This document shows positions 11,584-21,800 of a DNA stretch of 64,000 nt, piece after piece (within the stretch, counting starts at the first letter, position 1; every line of letters begins with the position of its first letter). This DNA comes from Vicia villosa. Lineage: Eukaryota > Streptophyta > Magnoliopsida > Fabales > Fabaceae. The stretch lies in the NCBI RefSeq assembly GCF_029867415.1, contig NW_026706160.1, positions 1 to 64,000 on the forward strand, given 5' to 3'. The position numbers and the translations under genes are program-made. A model generated the notes under the pieces. It was given only the letters and a program-made list of their open reading frames with translations, was not told the DNA's origin and searched no databases.

Positions 11584-14239
11584 TTAAAGTTTATCATTTA
11601 ATTTTACCTGGCAATACTTCATCTCGGTTTTCTACTGTCGTTGTCCTTCCAAAACTACCTTCACAATTTTTGAATGAAGTCATCTCAGCAGTTACTTTAG
11701 ATCGCAAGTCCTTACTATCATAAGCATACTTTTCAATGACATCCAAAAGGCCTTGGGTGGTGGACTTGTTTTTTTCATATTACGAACCAAATCTATAAGA
11801 TGGATTTAACCAATAACCAACAGCATGGAGATTTTTCCGAAGTTGTGCATCCCAACGGTTATCCAAGATATTCAAATAAGGCTCTACTTTCAACTTATTT
11901 CTTCTAAACCCCTTCTCAATCTCCTCTCTTGCTTTATACAAGCTCGATAGAGATATCCCATAGCCGGCTTATCTTCACTATTAACAATACGCAACACACG
12001 TACAAGAGGTTCTGTAATTTTCACTATGTCAGCACATTTAAACCAAAAGCTTGAGTCTAAGACTTGTTCCATAAATTGCTTTGCCTTGACATCTTTGGAA
12101 TACGTTGTGGTTGTCCACTCTTTGGTTGTTACCATGGCTCTTAGTGCATCTTTATAAGACATAATACTTTGCAATGCAATGAAATTAGTACCAAAGCGGG
12201 GTTGAGCAGGACGGAGTATTTCTCTTCCACCTGTATTTTGTCTCATCAAATACAATGCAAAACAATGATTAGATATGTATTTGGTAATTTTTGAAGCATG
12301 TGACACTGCCTCACTTACTTCATCCAATTTCCCCATGTCTTGCAACATCAAATTAATACAATGTGCAACGTAAGGAGACCAAAACAACTTAGGAAACTTC
12401 TTTTCCAACAACTTTCCAACATCAACATAATTTGCAGCATCATCTGTAACAATTTGAACAACATTTTTCGGTTAAAGTTTATCATTTAATTTTACCTGGC
12501 AATACTTAATCTCGGATTTCTACTGCTGTTGTCCTTCCAAAACTACCTTCACAATTTTTGAATGAAGTCATCTCAGCAGTTACTTTAGATCGCAAGTCCT
12601 TACTATCATAAGCATACTTTTCAATGACATCCAAAAGGCCTTGGGTGGTGGACTTGTTTTTTTCATATTACGAACCAAATCTATAAGATGGATTTAACCA
12701 ATAACCAGCAGCATGGAGATTTTTCAGAAGTTGTGCATCCCAACGGTTATCCAAGATCTTCAAATAAGGCTCTACTTTCAACTTATTTCTTCTAAACCCC
12801 TTCTCAATCTCCTCTCTTGCTTTATGCATAGCTCGATAGAGATATCCCATAGTCGGCTTATCTTCACTATTAACAATACGCAACACACGTACAAGAGGTT
12901 CTGTAATTTTCACTATGTCAGCACATTTAAACCAAAAGCTTGAGTCTAAGACTTGTTCCATAAATTGTTTTGCCTTGACATCTTTGGAATACGTTGTGGT
13001 TGTCCACTCTTTGGTTGTTACCATGGCTCTTTGTGCATCTTTATAAGACAGAATACTTTGCAATGCAATGAAATTAGTAGCAAAGCGGGTTGGAGCAGGA
13101 CGGAGTATTTCTCTTCCACCTGTATTTTGTCTCATCAAATACAATGCAAAACAATGACTATATATGTATTTGGTAATTTTTGAAGCATGTGACACTGACT
13201 CACTTACTTCATCCAATTTCCCCATGTCTTGCAACATCAAATTAATACAATGTGCTACGTAAGGAGACCAAAACAACTTAGGAAACTTCTTTTCCAACAA
13301 CAACATAATTTGCAGCATCATCTGTAACAATTTGAACAACATTTTTCGGTTAAAGTTTATCATTTAATTTTACCTGGCAATACTTCATCTCGATTTTCTA
13401 CTGCTGTTGTCCTTCCAAAACTACCTTCACAATTTTTGAATGAAGTCATCTCAGCGGTTACTTTAGATCGCAAGTCCTTACTATCATAAGCATACTTTTC
13501 AATGACATCCAAAAGGCCTTGGGTGGTGGACTTGTTTTTTTTCATATTACGAACCAAATCTATAAGATGGATTTAACCAATAACCAGTAGCATGGAGATT
13601 TTTTCGAAGTTGTGCATCCCAACGGTTATCCAAGATCTTCAAATAAGGCTCTACTTTCAACTTATTTCTTCTAAACCCCTTCTCAATCTCCTCTCTTGCT
13701 TTATGCATAGCTCGATAGAGATATCCCATAGCCGGCTTATCTTCACTATCAACAATATGCAACACACGTACAAGAGGTTATGTAATTTTCACTATGTCAA
13801 CACATTTAAACCAAAAGCTTGAGTCTATGACTTGTTCCATAAATTGCTTTGCCTTGACATCTTTGGAATACGTTGTGGTTGTCCACTATTTGGTTGTTAC
13901 CATGGCTCTTAGTACATCTTTATAAGACAGAATACTTTGCAATGCAATGAAATTAGTAGCAAAGCGGGTTGGAGCAGGACGGAGTATTTCTCTTCCACCT
14001 GTATTTTGTCTCATCAAATACAATGCAAAACAATGATTATATATGTATTTGGTAATTTTTGAAGCATGTGACACTGACTCACTTACTTCATCCAATTTCC
14101 CCATGTCTTGCAACATCAAATTAATACAATGTGCTGCGCAGGGAGACCAAAACAACTTAGGAAACTCCTTTTCCAACAACTTTCCAATAGCAACATAATT
14201 TGCAGCATTATCTGTAACAATTTGAACAACATTTTCCGG

Positions 14240-14488
14240 TCCAACATACAACACTACTTCCTTTAGAAGCTTACACAATGTTTCTGCAGTTTTAGAAGCA
14301 CCTGAGGCATCAACAGACTTTATGAAAACAGTTCCTTTGGGGAAATAAACTTAAAAGTTGATAAGAGTTCTCCTACAACGATCAGTCCACCCATCTGCCA
14401 CAAGAGTACAACCTGTATCCTTCCAAATAGAACGATATTGCTCTATCTGTATCTTCACGTCATCAACCCACTTTTTTCGTAATAGAGT
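14240..14488 (-). pseudogene. hAT transposase remnant (DUF659 part) continuing the last array monomer
   Basis: The terminal monomer does not end at the array junction but runs on into authentic upstream transposase sequence. On the minus strand this reads KTAETLCKLLKEVVLYVGPEN, preceded by a segment with ADGWTDRCRRTLINF and FIKSVDASGA, typical of DUF659 of plant hAT transposases. A stop (TAA) interrupts it between LINF and VYFPKG. Homology to the plus-strand copy (15562-15784) ends near 14488. This stretch shows that the array grew next to, or out of, a longer hAT copy in the minus orientation. Confidence 0.8.
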
Positions 14489-14873
14489 TAAAATTCAATT
14501 TTTAGGTGTAGAAATGATTGGATAGTTTTAGAAACTAAGTTTAGAGACAATGTAGGTATTTTGATGTGTAAAACGGACGATCAAACCCCTAAAATGGGGT
14601 TTTAAGCCTCTGAAACAGTAACAGACGCCATTGCTGCATCGTTAGAGTTTCACAATGTTCTATAGGTGCATCTACGAAACAAATGAAACGTCAGGTAGTT
14701 CTGTAAATGCACCTACGGACAAACCCTGTTTTTTGAAATATTAGCTTGTTCCGTAGATACATCTACGGAAGAGTTCCGTATTTGCATCTACGGTTGTAAA
14801 TTTGTTTTTTCCTTTTCTTTTAAATAACTAAATTGTATCTAACTCGATTTTATTTATAATACAATGCAAACAT
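14489..14873. repeat. Non-coding flank with repeated TCCGTAGAT/ATCTACGG palindromic motifs
   Basis: There is no coding potential. Four copies of an imperfect palindrome occur near 14650, 14699-14720, 14749-14770 and 14774-14793. The best is 14749-14770, with arms TTCCGTAGAT and ATCTACGGAA around a 2-bp centre. I recall this motif from legume mobile DNA near MAIN-LIKE genes; that is memory, not a search. Its role is unknown. Confidence 0.5.
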
Positions 14874-15570
14874 TATGGCCGACCATCCAGACTGCAATAT
14901 ATCTGTGAGGACTGCACAACATGCCTTTGTGTGACGTGCACGGATGCAGATGCTATCACAGGTGACAGATGGATCTGCCGTTCTAGCAGATGCACCTGAT
15001 ACATCCGTTGTAGCAGAGGTACATGTTACATCCGTCCCAGCCAAGGGGCCTTCCATATCTACTATCTCATCCCGGAGGCCTCGAGATGATGGTGAGGGAT
15101 ACTCACAAACGCGCTCCGCCCGCAGACGTTGCCGAGACACTTATTCTACTCCTGTGCCACCTCCGGCTGTTGCTAGATCTCCAGTGCCACCTCCTGAGCT
15201 GCACGAGGAGGCTGATGCGCGTGAGGAGCCAGTGGGCTACCCAAGGGGTCGTTCAGATTTATCCCTGTTGACAGGGTATGCTGATCTTCAGCCAGACATA
15301 TTTGGAACAAAGAGGTAAAATTTCTTAAACTTATTACTTATTACTTTTTGTCCTCAGTTTCTGATTAATTATTTATAACTTTGCTTATTATTGACAGTGT
15401 TTTCTTTGGAAAATTTTAGGATAGGGATCCCTTGAAGTTTTACAACCACGGTCGGAAGATTGCCTCTCTCGTGCAGCCTACCGAGTCGTGGTTCCAGGAT
15501 GTCATGGCAGCTTCTGGGCTGAAGGACCTGTGTTAGATTGGGTACCACACGATACATAATGGGTTGATGA
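14874..15570 (+). pseudogene. MAIN-LIKE / plant mobile domain (PMD) gene fragment
   Basis: The first part (open from about 14944 to 15318) contains PVGYPRGRSDLSLLTGYAD, resembling the start of the plant mobile domain of MAIN-LIKE proteins (usual form GFPGGP.D.S.L..Y..H). It is preceded by a Pro/Arg-rich low-complexity leader. After a probable intron (donor near 15315, acceptor near 15418), 15420-15560 reads DPLKFYNHGRKIASLVQPTE and SWFQDVMAASGLKDLC, then a TAG stop and IGYHTIHNGLM. The frame does not join cleanly across the intron, and the homology stops in the middle of the domain at about 15565, where hAT sequence begins. It is a 3'-truncated pseudogene captured between two hAT segments. 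PMD proteins occur both as host genes (MAIN, MAIL1) and as transposon passengers; I cannot tell which this was. Confidence 0.7.
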
Positions 15571-17853
15571 CGTGAAGATAGAGCAATATCGTTCTATTTG
15601 GAAGGATACAGATTGTACTCTTATGGCAGATGGGTGGACTGATCGTTGTAGGAGAACTCTTATCAACTTTCTAGTTTATTACCCCAAAGGAACTGTTTTC
15701 ATAAAGTCTGTTGATGCCTCAGGTGCTTCTAAAACGGCAGAAACATTGTTTAAGCTTTTGAAGGAAGTAGTGTTGTATGTTGGACCGGAAAATGTTGTTC
15801 AAATTGTTACAGATAATGCTGCAAATTATGTTGTTGCTGGAAAGTTGTTGGAAAAGAAGTTTCATAAGTTGTTTTAGTCTCCTTGCGTAGCACATTGTAT
15901 TAATTTGATGTTGCAAGACATGTGGAAATTGGATAAAGTAAGTGAGGCAGTGTCACATGCTTCAAAAATGACCAAATACATATATAATTATTGTTTTGCA
16001 TTGTATTTGATGAGACAAAATGCAGGTGGAAGAGAAATACTCCGTCCTACTCCAACCCGATTTGCTACTAATTTCATTGCATTGCAAAGTATTCTGTCTT
16101 ATAAAGATGCACTAAGAGCCATGGTAACATCCAAAGAGTGGACAACCACAACTTAGTCCAAAGGTGTCAAGGCAAAGCAATTTGTGGAACAAGTCTTAGA
16201 CTCAAGCTGTTGGTCTAAATGTGCTGACATAGAGAAAATTACAGAACCTTTTGTGTGTGTGTGTTGCGTATTGTTGATAGTGATGATAAGCCGGCTATGG
16301 GATATCTCTATCGAGCTATGTATAAAGCAAGAGAGGAGATTGAGAAGAGGTTTAAAAGAAATAAGTTGAAAGTAGAGCCTTATTTGAAGATTTTGGATAA
16401 CCGTTGGGATGCATAACTTCGGAAAAATCTCCATTCTGCTGGTTATTGGTTAAATCCATCTTGTAGATTTGGTCCGGAATATGAAAAACAACAAGTCCAC
16501 CACCCAAGGCCTTTTGGATGTCACTAAAAAGTATGCTTATGATAGTAAGGACTTACGATCTAAATTAACTGCTGAGATGACTTCATTCAAAAATTGTGAA
16601 GGTAGTTTTGGAAGGACAACAATAGTAGAAAACCGAGATGAAGTTTTGCGAGGTAAAATTAAATGATAAACTTTAAGCATTTTAGATTTTTAGTACAATG
16701 TCAATATGTATTTTAAAATGTTTTCTAATTTTTTTCACATGCATTATTCTAGATCAATGGTGGGACACTTATGGAACCGAAGCGCCGAATTTGCAAAAGC
16801 TGGCTATTCGAATTTTGAGTCAAACTTGTAGTGCACCTGGTTGTGAACGAAATTGGAGTGTGTTTGAACATATTCATTCAAAATAGAGAAATAGGTTGGA
16901 GCATCAAAAGCTTAACGATCTCGTTTATGTTCGTTACAATTTACGGCTACAAAACAGGTATTGCACTTATTATGCTTTATATGCTATTGTTTCGATACTT
17001 GATGACATGAATATTGGTTCTATAGTTAAGAATATATGATACCGTTTTATAGTTAAGAAATATGTTATTGTTTGGTTTGTTTGGTTTATAAACAAGACTA
17101 TTTTGTTTTTGTCTTGATGACATAAGAATATTGGTTCTATGGTTAAGAATATATGATATTGTTTTATAGTTGAGAAATATGCTATTGTTTGGTTTGTTTG
17201 GTTTATAAACAAGACTATTTTGTTCTTCTCTTGATGACATAAGAATATTGGTTCTATAGTTAAGAATATATGATTTTGTTTGGTTTATTAAGAATATTTT
17301 ATGGTTCTATATTTAAGAATATGTGATATTTCTTGGTTTGTTAAGAATGTATATTATTGTTAGATTTGTTAAGTTTATTTGGTTCTATGTTTGACATTGC
17401 CGTTAATGATTTGTAGAACCAAGAAGAAACAAAATTATGATCCTATTAATTTTGAAACACTTGGTGATCATTCTAATTGGATGTTGGAGGATTCCCCACC
17501 ATTCTTGACCATTAAGGAGGTGGAAGCGCTACGCAAAGATCTTGCTAGTATGACAATCCAACCTATTTCAAATGATATTGGTATGGTATTGATTTTTGTG
17601 ATTACAATTATGTTATTTTAATTTCTTAAAATATGTCAATTTCTAAACTCTTTAAATTGATGTTTTTATAGATGAATTAAATTTGGATGGGGTTGATGTT
17701 GAGGGAGATGCACCACTTAACTCCGGAGAAAACAACCAAAGTAATGATATCATTGATGGGGAAGATGTTGCAAATGCGATTGATTTTGTCGGAGATGGTT
17801 TTGATATTGAAGGAGATCCCAACATTGAGATAATTTTACCTCCTTGGAACTAA
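15562..17853 (+). pseudogene. hAT-superfamily transposase pseudogene (DUF659 plus C-terminal dimerisation)
   Basis: The N-terminal BED-finger part is missing. 15572-15870 encodes DUF659 (ADGWTDRCRRTLINFLVYYP, FIKSVDASGASKTAETLFKL, VQIVTDNAANYV). 15871-16676 is the central segment that was amplified in the array. 16752-16960 is the hAT C-terminal dimerisation region (WWDTYGTEAPNLQKLAIRIL, SAPGCERNWSVFEHIHSK). Probable last exons at 17413-17590 and 17672-17853 end in an acidic tail (IEIILPPWN, stop). Lesions include TAG near 15874, TAG near 16156, TAA near 16415, a frameshift in a TG run near 16250-16262, a frameshift near 16490 and a TAG after HIHSK. These differ from the TAA shared by the array monomers, so the two lineages decayed separately. 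The junction with the PMD fragment at 15562-15570 is abrupt. Confidence 0.85.
16998..17300 (+). repeat. Short tandem repeats (112-118 bp) in a hAT intron
   Basis: The block beginning TTGATGACAT.A.GAATATTGG recurs near 17001, 17113 and 17231, each followed by TTCTATRGTTAAGAATATATG and, in the first two, by a TTTGGTTTGTTTGG segment and AACAAGACTATTTTGTT. The spacings are about 112 and 118 bp, giving roughly two and a half copies. They lie between the dimerisation exon and the next exon of the hAT pseudogene. Open frames on the minus strand here are artefacts of the repeat. Confidence 0.75.
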
Positions 17854-18317
17854 ATTTAATAGATATTTGAGTGTTTTGGTTCTAAAGTACTCAATTAGTT
17901 TATCTTGCAATTAGACTTTGTAATTTGTACTACTTTGTTATGTGTAATACTTATGTTTAAATTTGCACTAAATTTGTGATTTTTAAGTGCTGAGCAAACT
18001 ATATTTGTGCTTTTTAAGAGCCTTAAACTATATGGATTATTAGTATTTTCAGCACCTAATGTACAACTTCTGAATTTGTGATTTTTAAGAGCTAGTTATA
18101 ATGGATCAACTTTTAAGTGCTAGTTATAATTTTTTTAGAGACTGAATGATTCGGTTCAACCGGTTTTATACCAATATATTTTATTATAATGATAGGTTAA
18201 ATCCGGTTTTATCCGGTTTGGTCATGCGGTTCGACCAGTGACCCAGTGGTTTGACCGATGAACCAGTAACCCAGTACCCTCACCGGTTTGATGACCGGTC
18301 CAATTTTTAAAACATTG
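17854..18317 (+). mobile_element. 3' terminal region of the hAT element, CCGGT-rich end
   Basis: Downstream of the transposase stop the sequence is AT-rich and then, at 18140-18317, rich in CCGGTT/GGTTCGACC motifs, ending TTTTTAAAACATTG. Read in reverse, the last 400 bp or so match the left part of the non-autonomous element at 26315, including CAATTAGACTTTGTAAT and GAGACTGAAT. This defines the right terminal inverted repeat of the element that carried the transposase. No left end of this kind lies upstream of 15562, so the copy is truncated. Confidence 0.75.
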
Positions 18318-18891
18318 ATTGGATGCAATTGTAATTCTTTAAACTATTAATACATATTGAATACACTCATTAATAATTAAGACTTTATTTTTCTATTATA
18401 TTTATGATTTTTCAATTTTATTAAAAACTTTATTTTTATTTCATCGTGCAACTTTTCAAAGTTTGACATCTTCCTTTCCGTCTAACCCAGCAAAATATGC
18501 AGCCGCCACTGTAATTCAACCACGCCGCTGGTCCGTACTGTAAAATTTCATCTCTTCTCTTTCTACCAGCCTTCTCTGTTCAGTTTTTTTTTCTCCAAAA
18601 AAAATTCACTGTAGTGGCCGCGAAACTCCGCCGCGGTAGCTACACGCGCCGTGTTAATGCATCTGAGTCAGCTGTCACGGCGACTCACCTGACATCACTG
18701 TAGCATCCAGCGGCCACTCCTCTCCGCACCGCCGCGATCTGCCGCAATTGGCCGATTAACGACTTAGAGTTAGATCTACTATATATGATGTTGTTTGTTT
18801 ACCGTGAACAATTTGTGTGAATTCTGTTTGTTTCATAACAGGGGGAAGATTCTAGGAATAGCGACTGCATCTCATATAGAAGTGAAAAGGA
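18318..18891 (+). promoter_or_regulatory. Upstream region and 5' leader of ALG5
   Basis: The 574 bp between the hAT end and the ALG5 start codon hold no ORF. 18480-18760 is relatively GC-rich and CT/CCGCCGC-rich, as plant promoters and leaders often are. CATAACAG at 18834-18841 could be the acceptor of a leader intron, but I cannot fix a donor or a clear TATA box. The hAT terminus lies only about 575 bp from the start codon. Confidence 0.4.
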
Positions 18892-21800
18892 ATGGAGCTT
18901 CTGTGTTTAATTGTCACGTTAGCTGTGATTTTGGTTTTAGGGTTTGTGTTTGTAATCTTCGTTGAAGCATATAGAAGAAGAAATAATCATGAGTATGTAC
19001 TTATTTTTATTCATCTAATCTTTTATATATGTGATGAAAAGAAAATGTTGTGTGTTGATATGGAGTGTGTGATTGTTTGTTTTGATGTTTTGATTTTGAT
19101 TATTGTGAAGGCACATTGAAGTTCCGGCGATTTTTGAGGATCCTAATTCGTTGAAACAGGTAAATATTTGTTTTAGAGCTTATGTGATTATGCGAGTTTT
19201 TTTTGTTAAATCTACATTTGTTTCTTTGGTGAGGGAGAGGAGAGTTTGTTAGGATTTTTTTTGCGAGTTTGGAGGGTGGGGAAAGTTAGGGCTTTGGAGG
19301 AGTAAGGATAAAATTAGAGACATTTTTCACATTACTTGAGTAAGTGCTTTTGTGAAGAATGATAAATGAATGATTATAGTTAATATATTTTTAAGTTTGA
19401 AAATATTTTAACAACATAGATTTAATTTGAGTAATAATTTACCTAAATCCTTCAGAGTCATCTTTCAATACAATTTGTAAGTTTCTCAATTTAGAGGGAA
19501 TTTGTATTAAGAAGAAAAGCAAATTCCCCTATTCAAGCTGGGAGAATATCCTTCCGCTCATATCTCTTACCTTCTCTCTTTCTTCGAAAGTCTTCCCCTC
19601 CCTTCCCCTTCAAACTCATAGACAGAGCCTAAGGGTTCTAATCTAGTTGGATCGACTTTTGGGGAGTCCTCTTATAAATGGTTTATTTTTGTCTTTCCAC
19701 AAGTGAATTTGGAAAAGTAAAATTGTGACTTTGTTGCTAATTCTACAACTTGTAGTGATTGAATGTTATAGGTTCAATTGAAAGTGGAAACATTTCTTAA
19801 CCTATGTTTCCTATCATGAGATAACTACATAATCAAGCATAGATATTACAATCTAATAAAATCACTACCCAATCGATAAGTAAGAGTATTTCTATACAAT
19901 TATTATGTATGGCTAGCTACTTGTTAGTTTGGTTGTGTTTATATATGCTCTTAATATGGCTGGACTCGGTCTAATGAAAGTAAAAATACAAGGTTGATTT
20001 ATAAAAAAAAAGAAAGATATATCTTAAAGTGGCAGATAGACACACTTCATGAGAATGATTAAGGAATGATTTACTGCTATGTCATAAGTTAATTTGCATA
20101 TCATCCGTGTCGTGAAGCTAAAGTTTCTGTATCTTAAATTAACTCAGAAATTTAAGTTAGTTGTTCTTCACTTTTTTCATTTTAAAACTAGGCTTCAAAA
20201 TGAATCTAACTATCTCCTTTAGCATTTGAGCTTATCCATTTTCGCATATATTACTCTTTCATATGGCCTATATTTAATTTATACTTTTGTAATCTACTTT
20301 CAATCCCAACTTCTAGAGGAAGGATCTTCATCGTTAGTGTATTTCACATGCATCTTTATTCACATTTTACCCAAAAACATCCCAAATTCAGCACATTGTG
20401 CACATTTAGCCTTCATTGTGAATATCAAATTATCAAAAGTCTACCTTTTTTTTTTATGGGAATCAAAAGTCTACCCTAAATATGTATAAAAATATTATTT
20501 TTTATTTTTAGTTATCAATTTATCAATCAAGTTAATGCATAGTTTTTTGAGGATAGGCCCCAGTCATGAATTAGCTTTAACTGATCACTGATTTAATTAT
20601 TTTTTATTTAGGTACCTTGCCCACATGTTGTTGATCCTGCCTCAAAGTATATTTCGTTGATAATTCCTGCATTTAACGAGGAACATAGACTTCCCAGTGC
20701 ACTTGAGGAAACTATGGTGTAAGTCATAGTATATCCCTTTCTGATTATATCAAGATGTAAATAACATGTTTGACTTTCCATTCCTTGAGGAAAAAAGTTG
20801 AAACAACCATAGTATGCAGTCAACAAAAGAGAAAAGCCAAGCTTGTAATAGTTATATAAATTTAAATTTATGTACACTTTTGTATGGCCCCATTTATTTC
20901 AATGGGCTATACTTCGTACATAAACTTGTGACATAACTGCTGATCTTGTGGAGTAGTATAGCATTTATTGTTTGTTGTTATGATAAGAATATTTTTACTC
21001 ATGCTTTTGCCGTTTTGCATTGTAGTTATCTGCAACATCGTGCTTCAAAGGATCCTTCTTTTTCATATGAGGTACTTCCAGTTCCATTCTCTTGGAATGT
21101 TGTATAAGAATCTAGCTCATTGTCTTGAGAATAAGGACCTATTGTATGGTTATAAAGAAAACTATATATTATACCATGTGAAACATTATATATTGATCTT
21201 TCAAAAAAAAATTTGGACATGCATAAAATAGGCTATAGTTCACTCATAAACTTTACTAAATTAAATTGAAATTACTATCAATATCCATTTTAACCTCCTT
21301 GCCTTACATACTTTATTTTAATATGTTTGTACTTCACATCTTTCCATGGTTACACTTTGTTGATCTCTTAATCAATGGTCAATCGAGCAGGTTGTAATTA
21401 TTGATGATGGAAGTGTAGATGGGACTAAAAGAGTAGCTTTCGAATTTGTTAGGAAATACACAGTAGACAAGGTAAGGGTCATCCTTCTTGGAAGAAATCA
21501 TGGCAAGGGAGAAGCCATCAGAAAAGTAAGTCGAATTTAAAATAGTCTTTTAAAATGTACACTTATTGAATAGTTGTCACATTATGGTTGTGAATCATCA
21601 TTAAATTAATTAAGGCTTTCTTCAATCCTTGAAAGCATGGTATTACAGGGAATGTTGCACTCACGCGGTGAATTACTTCTCATGCTTGATGCTGATGGAG
21701 CAACCAAGATCACTGACCTAGAAAAACTTGAAAATCAGGTTAATGGAATGTTATGATGTGCAGTTTTTACAGATATATAGCTATTTTACTTTATATTTCT

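Larger units (their letters stand above)
1..14239 (-). repeat. Tandem array of ~889-bp monomers derived from a hAT transposase exon
   Basis: Sixteen complete head-to-tail monomers plus a partial one (1-138) are visible. By the recurring junction CCGG/TTAAAG the monomers run 139-1031, 1032-1920, 1921-2809, 2810-3698, 3699-4587, 4588-5476, 5477-6244, 6245-7135, 7136-8023, 8024-8914, 8915-9803, 9804-10694, 10695-11583, 11584-12471, 12472-13349 and 13350-14239. Most are 888-893 bp; 5477-6244 is 768 and 12472-13349 is 878. On the minus strand each encodes the same stretch of a hAT transposase: the end of DUF659 (VQIVTDNAANYV), LLEKEFPKLFWSPCAAHCIN, then the central region up to VENRDEV.PGKIK and a stop. 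The monomer corresponds to plus-strand 15784-16676 of the neighbouring hAT element, so it is one coding segment with a few bases of following intron. All copies share a TAA after RFGS, so none encodes a transposase. The array may continue to the left of the window. Confidence 0.93.

Noticed and set aside
380..13822. Repeated plus-strand open frames of 76-78 codons, one per array monomer, as a family of small proteins
   Set aside because: They are antisense shadows of the hAT coding monomers: same period, no conserved start context, and the minus-strand frame carries the recognisable domains.
1..14239. Array of genes producing many functional transposase paralogues
   Set aside because: Each monomer lacks the N-terminal and C-terminal domains, has the shared stop after RFGS and a stop at the junction. 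It is tandem DNA amplification of a fragment.
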